DNA of 64,000 nt, taken from assembly GCF_900187405.1 (NCBI RefSeq), contig NZ_LT896716.1, positions 3,893,684 through 3,957,683 of the forward strand. Reading direction: 5' to 3'. Origin of the DNA: Geobacter sp. DSM 9736 (GTDB taxonomy: Bacteria > Desulfobacterota > Desulfuromonadia > Geobacterales > Geobacteraceae). Position numbers and translations under genes: made by a program. This document shows, in pieces, positions 60,259 to 64,000 of this stretch (positions are counted from its first letter, which is position 1; each line of letters opens with the position of its first letter). Under the pieces are notes generated by a model. It did no database searches. It was not told the DNA's origin and worked only from the letters and a program-made list of their open reading frames with translations.

Positions 60259-60690
60259 GTGATTTCTGAAATGATGGCCCGGCTCCTTAATGGCAGATTC
60301 ATCAAGTTCATCCTCGTCGGGATGCTGAACACCGGTTTCAGTTACCTGGTGTTCGCCTTTTTCATCTTCCTCGGCCTTCACTATGCCCTTGCGGTCTTTT
60401 TAGCGGCCGTGATGGGGGCACTGTTCAACTTCAAGACGATCGGTACACTCGTGTTCCAGAACGGTGCCAACGGGCTTTTGTTCCGCTTTCTCGGGGTCTA
60501 CCTGTCGACCTACCTGTTGAACGTCGCTGCGCTGCGAGTATGTGCCGGCCTGGGTATGAGCATGTACCTGGCGGGATTTCTGGTGGCCATACCGATGGCG
60601 GCGGTTTCGTTTCTCCTGCTGTCCCGATTCGTGTTTCAGAGGGGAACCGGGCCGGAGCGGGACGCCGAGAGCGTCTGCCGCCAGCATTGA
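60259..60690 (+). CDS. GtrA family polyprenyl-phosphate-sugar flippase
   Basis: 143 residues with four hydrophobic segments. The opening FIKFILVGMLNTGFSYLVF and later FNFKTIGTLVF and SRFVFQ are GtrA signatures. The start is GTG 60259 or ATG 60271, neither with a strong site. GtrA proteins move undecaprenyl-phosphate-glucose across the inner membrane for a periplasmic GT-C enzyme. It lies between the two GtrB-like genes. Confidence 0.9.
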   Translation: MISEMMARLLNGRFIKFILVGMLNTGFSYLVFAFFIFLGLHYALAVFLAAVMGALFNFKTIGTLVFQNGANGLLFRFLGVYLSTYLLNVAALRVCAGLGMSMYLAGFLVAIPMAAVSFLLLSRFVFQRGTGPERDAESVCRQH

Positions 60691-60706
60691 AGGCATCCTT
60701 TCCACC

Positions 60707-61441
60707 ATGGACATTTCCCAGTTCACGCTCCACGCCGAAATAGAGGATTCCCACTGGTGGTTTTGCGCCCGTCGCGAAATAATCTTCAGCGAGCTCAAGC
60801 GTTTTCTTCCCCCGGGCGCCGGCATGTGCCTGGCCGAGATCGGGTGCGGCACCGGCGGCAACCTCAGAGTTCTGGAGAGGCATTATAGCGTCCTTGGGGT
60901 CGATCTTGCCCCAGAGGCCGTGAAATATGCTTCTGAACGCCTCGAAGCGCCCGTGTTTCTGGGCGATTTCCGGGACCGGCTGAAGGGGCGCTGGGATCAG
61001 ATAGACGCAGTCCTTCTTGCGGACGTGCTGGAGCACGTGGAAGATGATGTCGCATTTCTTCATGACATCGTCAGCTGCCTGAAACCTGGAGGCATACTTC
61101 TGCTGACCGTTCCGGCCCACCGGTTTCTCTGGAGCCACCACGATCTGGTTCTCGGTCACATCCGCCGATACTCGGCTGCCGGCTTGCGTGCTCTCTGGCA
61201 GGGGCTGCCCGTCGAGGAGTTGCGCTTCTCCTCCTTCAACTTCATACTGTTTCCCATTATGGCCGCTGTCCGGCTGCTGGGGCGGGGAGGGGAGCGAAAG
61301 GAGGGGGAGAGCGACCTGCGTCCGCTTCCGGCACCGCTCAACGGCTTGCTTTTCAGACTGTTTGCCCTGGAAAGGTTACTCCTGAAGGTTTGCCCTCTGC
61401 CATATGGGGCGAGTTACCTCGCTCTGCTAAGGAAACGATGA
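60707..61441 (+). CDS. Class I SAM-dependent methyltransferase
   Basis: 244 residues. HWWFCARREII near the N-terminus and the SAM motif LAEIGCGTGGNLRVL, acidic GVDLAPEAVK, motif II AVLLADVLEHVEDD and LKPGGILLLTVPAH are clear. The C-terminal part has one or two amphipathic or hydrophobic stretches (FNFILFPIMAAVRLLG), suggesting contact with the membrane and a lipid-linked substrate. The stop overlaps the next gene by ATGA (61438-61441). Confidence 0.9.
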   Translation: MDISQFTLHAEIEDSHWWFCARREIIFSELKRFLPPGAGMCLAEIGCGTGGNLRVLERHYSVLGVDLAPEAVKYASERLEAPVFLGDFRDRLKGRWDQIDAVLLADVLEHVEDDVAFLHDIVSCLKPGGILLLTVPAHRFLWSHHDLVLGHIRRYSAAGLRALWQGLPVEELRFSSFNFILFPIMAAVRLLGRGGERKEGESDLRPLPAPLNGLLFRLFALERLLLKVCPLPYGASYLALLRKR

Positions 61442-62445
61442 GTAGGAATGTCATGAATACATGCAGGCAGCCGATCATCTCCGTAGTGGTCCCGTGCTAC
61501 AACGAAGACCATGTGGTCGATGAATTCCATCGACGCACCGCACCCATTCTCGCCGGTGTGACAGAGGACTTCGAAATTATTTTCGTCAACGACGGCAGCA
61601 CCGACGGAACGGTGGAAAAGGTTCGAAGCCTCCATGAAGCCGACCCGCGGGTGAAGCTCATCGACCTCAGCCGTAACTTCGGGAAGGAAATAGCCATGAC
61701 CGCAGGGATAGATTTTGCCGGCGGGGAGGCTGTCGTCGTGATGGATGCCGACCTCCAGGACCCGCCGGAACTGATCCCGGAAATGGTCAGGAGATGGCGG
61801 GAAGGGGCCGACGTCGTCTATGCGACCCGTACCATGCGGGAGGGGGAAGGCTTCATAAAGAAGGTTACCGCCAAAGCCTTCTACCGGCTCATCGGGCGGA
61901 TAACGCGGATCAGTATCCCCGAGGATACGGGAGACTTCCGGCTCATGAACCGGCGTTCGGTGGATGCGTTGAAGCGGCTTCGGGAACGGCATCGGTTCAT
62001 GAAGGGACTTTTCAGCTGGGTCGGCTTCAGGCAGGTGAGCATCCGCTACCGGCGTGAGCCGCGCTTTGCGGGAACAACGAAGTGGAACTACTGGAAACTG
62101 TGGAACTTCGCCATCGAGGGTATCACCTCGTTCAGCATCGGGCCTTTGCAGTTCGCCACCTATTTCGGCGTCGTAACGGCAATCTTTGCGTTTCTTTATG
62201 CCTTTTTCCTCGTTGTCCGGACTCTCATTCTCGGCATCGACGTTCCCGGCTACGCCTCGATCATGGTGACGATCCTTTTTTTCAGCGGGGTCCAACTCAT
62301 AACCCTCGGCATCATGGGGGAGTACATCGGCCGCATGTTCAACGAAACGAAGAACCGCCCCCTGTATCTTGTACAGGGCCTGCTGGGTCTTGCCGATGAT
62401 GCGGGAGGGGAAGAACATGCCCTTGTCAGGGGGGTGCTGAAATGA
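61438..62445 (+). CDS. GtrB/ArnC-type undecaprenyl-phosphate glycosyltransferase, copy 2
   Basis: 335 residues from ATG 61438, coupled to the methyltransferase; ATG 61453 is an alternative. It shows the same layout as the protein at 59221-60255: [65 protein letters not shown], two C-terminal spans and [18 protein letters not shown]. The copies differ enough to make different donor sugars (VDADLQ versus IDGDLQ, and distinct termini). The stop overlaps trmFO by ATGA, tying a housekeeping tRNA gene to the glycan block. Confidence 0.92.
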   Translation: MSRNVMNTCRQPIISVVVPCYNEDHVVDEFHRRTAPILAGVTEDFEIIFVNDGSTDGTVEKVRSLHEADPRVKLIDLSRNFGKEIAMTAGIDFAGGEAVVVMDADLQDPPELIPEMVRRWREGADVVYATRTMREGEGFIKKVTAKAFYRLIGRITRISIPEDTGDFRLMNRRSVDALKRLRERHRFMKGLFSWVGFRQVSIRYRREPRFAGTTKWNYWKLWNFAIEGITSFSIGPLQFATYFGVVTAIFAFLYAFFLVVRTLILGIDVPGYASIMVTILFFSGVQLITLGIMGEYIGRMFNETKNRPLYLVQGLLGLADDAGGEEHALVRGVLK

Positions 62446-63758
62446 AACTTACCATTATCGGCGGGGGGCTTGCGGGGTGCGAGGCCGCGTGGCAGGCGGC
62501 GAGGCGGGGTGTCCCTGTCCGCCTCATAGAGATGAAGCCCATACGTTTCTCCCCGGCCCACCATTCCCCCGGCCTCTCCGAACTCGTCTGTTCCAACTCC
62601 CTTCGCGGAGCCTCCCTGGACAACGCCGTCGGGCTACTCAAGGAGGAGCTTCGCCGGGCGGGTTCCCTGTTTATTGAGGCTGCCGACGCAACCAGGGTTC
62701 CCGCAGGGGGAGCGCTGGCTGTGGACCGCGAGGAGTTCTCCCGCTACATCACCAGCCGCATAGAGTCGGAACCGCTTATCGAGCTGATCCATGAGGAGGC
62801 GGCTTCGATTCCCGAAGAGGGCCCGGTCATTGTCGCTTCCGGGCCCCTTACCAGCGATCTGCTTGCGGAGAGCATCGGGAAGCTGACGGGAGAGTATCTC
62901 TATTTCTATGACGCCATCGCTCCCATCGTAACCGCGGAGTCCATCGACCGTTCAACAGTCTTCAGCGCGTCCCGTTACGGGAAGGGGGATGGCGATGACT
63001 ACCTCAACTGTCCTCTGGATGAGGAACAGTACAACAGGTTCATCGACGAACTTCTGGCGGCGGAGAAAGTCGTGGCCCGCTCTTTCGAGAAGGTGGTACA
63101 TTTCGAAGGATGCATGCCCGTGGAGGAAATGGCGGAGCGGGGGAGGGAGACTCTCCGCTTCGGGCCGATGAAGCCGGTGGGGCTCACAGATCCGCGTACC
63201 GGTGGGGAACCGCACGCGGTGGTGCAACTGCGGCAGGAAAACCGCGATGCAACAATGTACAACCTGGTAGGGTTTCAGACCAAACTGACGTGGCCGGAGC
63301 AGCGCCGGATATTCCGGATGATTCCGGGGCTGGAGCAGGCTGAGTTCGTGCGCCTCGGCTCGATGCACCGCAACACGTTCATCAACGCTCCCCATCTGCT
63401 CCACCCCACGGGGCAGCTGAAGAGGGAGCCCCGCATCATCTTTGCGGGACAGATCACCGGTGTGGAAGGATACGTGGAATCTGCTGCAAGCGGCTTTCTT
63501 GCAGGGATAAACGCGGTTGCTCTCACGCGCGGGGAGGGTCCGGTCGTCCCGCCAAGCGAAACAGCGCTTGGGGCTCTTGTTCGTCACATTACGGGTGAGA
63601 CGGACCACCGTCACTTCCAGCCGATGAATGTGAACTACGGACTTTTCCCCGAACTCCAGGGGAAGATCAAGAAGAAGGAGCGACGTCAGAAGCTTGCGGA
63701 ACGGGCGCTTGTCATGCTCGATCCCTGGCTTGAACAGGTTAAGCCAGGCGGTTGTTGA
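62442..63758 (+). CDS. trmFO: tRNA (uracil-54-C5)-methyltransferase, folate-dependent
   Basis: 438 residues, close to the family norm. The FAD-binding start [19 protein letters not shown], the conserved [19 protein letters not shown] (substrate/FAD contact), [25 protein letters not shown] and [22 protein letters not shown] are TrmFO signatures. It makes m5U54 in the T-loop using methylenetetrahydrofolate and FAD. The last codons and the stop lie inside a palindromic element that begins at 63751, so the native C-terminus may have been altered. Confidence 0.97.
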   Translation: MKLTIIGGGLAGCEAAWQAARRGVPVRLIEMKPIRFSPAHHSPGLSELVCSNSLRGASLDNAVGLLKEELRRAGSLFIEAADATRVPAGGALAVDREEFSRYITSRIESEPLIELIHEEAASIPEEGPVIVASGPLTSDLLAESIGKLTGEYLYFYDAIAPIVTAESIDRSTVFSASRYGKGDGDDYLNCPLDEEQYNRFIDELLAAEKVVARSFEKVVHFEGCMPVEEMAERGRETLRFGPMKPVGLTDPRTGGEPHAVVQLRQENRDATMYNLVGFQTKLTWPEQRRIFRMIPGLEQAEFVRLGSMHRNTFINAPHLLHPTGQLKREPRIIFAGQITGVEGYVESAASGFLAGINAVALTRGEGPVVPPSETALGALVRHITGETDHRHFQPMNVNYGLFPELQGKIKKKERRQKLAERALVMLDPWLEQVKPGGC

Positions 63759-63867
63759 AAAACAGCCATCTCGCCGCCGTCCTCGAAAGCCGCCGTGTGC
63801 GGCGTAGCGCAGCTACGCATCCGTGGGGCTTTCTGCGGGTGCTACGATCTGGCTATTTTTGAACAAC
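63751..63867. repeat. 117-bp nested palindromic element (MITE/REP-like)
   Basis: The outer arms GTTGTTGAAAAACAGCCA (63751-63768) and TGGCTATTTTTGAACAAC (63850-63867) are inverted repeats with two mismatches. Inside are GAAAGCC / GGCTTTC (63785-63791 and 63827-63833) and two small hairpins (GCCGC-CGTGT-GCGGC; GTAGC-GCA-GCTAC). No coding capacity. The structure is that of a mobilised palindromic intergenic element; copy number cannot be judged here. It could also act as a terminator for trmFO. Confidence 0.7.
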
Positions 63868-63903
63868 CTCGTTTTTACACGCTTGTTAGCCTGAAAGCTT
63901 TTC

Positions 63904-64000
63904 TCAACCTTAACCTTAACCTTAACCTTAACCTTAACCTTAACCTTAACCTTAACCTTAACCTTAACCTTAACCTTAACCTTAACCTTAACCTTAACCT
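63904..64000. repeat. Hexanucleotide tandem repeat (TTAACC)n
   Basis: Fifteen perfect TTAACC units (63910-63999), preceded by one imperfect unit (TCAACC) and cut by the window edge, so the total is larger. The array encodes no stop in two forward frames (Leu-Thr or Asn-Leu repeats) and in two reverse frames (Val-Lys or Leu-Arg), but no gene context is visible. Confidence 0.95.

Noticed and set aside
59023..60381. 452-codon minus-strand open frame
   Set aside because: Antisense shadow of the GT2 and GtrB genes, with no recognisable domain and no ribosome site.
61414..62418. 334-codon minus-strand open frame
   Set aside because: Antisense to the second GtrB gene; its length mirrors codon bias only.
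63904..64000. Chromosome telomere or eukaryotic contamination
   Set aside because: The unit TTAACC differs from known telomere units such as TTAGGG, and it directly follows bacterial trmFO; a microsatellite in a bacterial chromosome is the simpler reading.

Overview
The window looks like a chromosomal segment of a Geobacter-like bacterium (Geobacteraceae, Desulfuromonadia). The evidence is a multiheme cytochrome c / HybA-type Fe-S / NrfD-type quinol oxidoreductase operon, several NtrC-type sigma-54 activators, a histidine kinase with c-type heme motifs, and a geopeptide-type RiPP precursor with its radical SAM maturase. Base composition is GC-rich, most starts have strong AGGAGG-like ribosome binding sites, and genes are often coupled by ATGA overlaps. 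No rRNA, tRNA, CRISPR array, prophage or transposase was recognised.

Layout. 1-4363 (minus strand): an eight-gene electron-transfer operon cut by the left edge. It holds two small paralogous membrane proteins, a receiver-like protein lacking the phospho-acceptor Asp, a 56-residue membrane protein, a pentaheme cytochrome, a four-cluster ferredoxin, a NrfD-type quinol-binding subunit and the start of another cytochrome. A sigma-54-type promoter lies upstream. 4784-12061: its likely regulators, namely a hybrid kinase, two sigma-54 activators, a third copy of the small membrane protein, and a kinase with periplasmic heme motifs. 12286-24120: mixed metabolic and envelope genes (GH13 hydrolase, Spy-like lipoprotein, GspE/PilB ATPase, thioredoxin-reductase-like flavoprotein, outer-membrane barrel, DUF1848 protein, M16 peptidase pair). 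24241-29259: a 1672-residue secreted protein made of beta-propeller (Asp-box/YCF48-like) and Ig-like repeats. 29501-32674: exported peroxiredoxin, cyclophilin, and a TMTC-like membrane TPR protein.

32686-37047: the most interesting region. A 38-residue geopeptide-type precursor (34059-34175) is separated from its radical SAM/SPASM maturase by a strong terminator. It is divergent from a TonB-dependent receptor plus a periplasmic binding protein. A perfect 17-bp palindrome lies between the two promoters, overlapping the -10 of one and the -35 of the other, which suggests that peptide production and outer-membrane uptake are controlled together.

37138-44823: a PocR/GAF/GGDEF diguanylate cyclase behind TldD and DUF4911, then a kinase / sigma-54 activator pair with a small unknown gene and a cluster of TAAA-rich operator-like repeats upstream. 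45076-51351: ArnD-like deformylase, diacylglycerol kinase-like protein, U32 protein, CpoB, LysM protein and DprA. 51509-63758: topA and trmFO, which usually sit close together, are separated by an 8.6-kb glycosyltransferase/methyltransferase/flippase block. The right end has a palindromic MITE/REP-like element that supplies the stop codon of trmFO, followed by at least 15 copies of TTAACC running off the edge.
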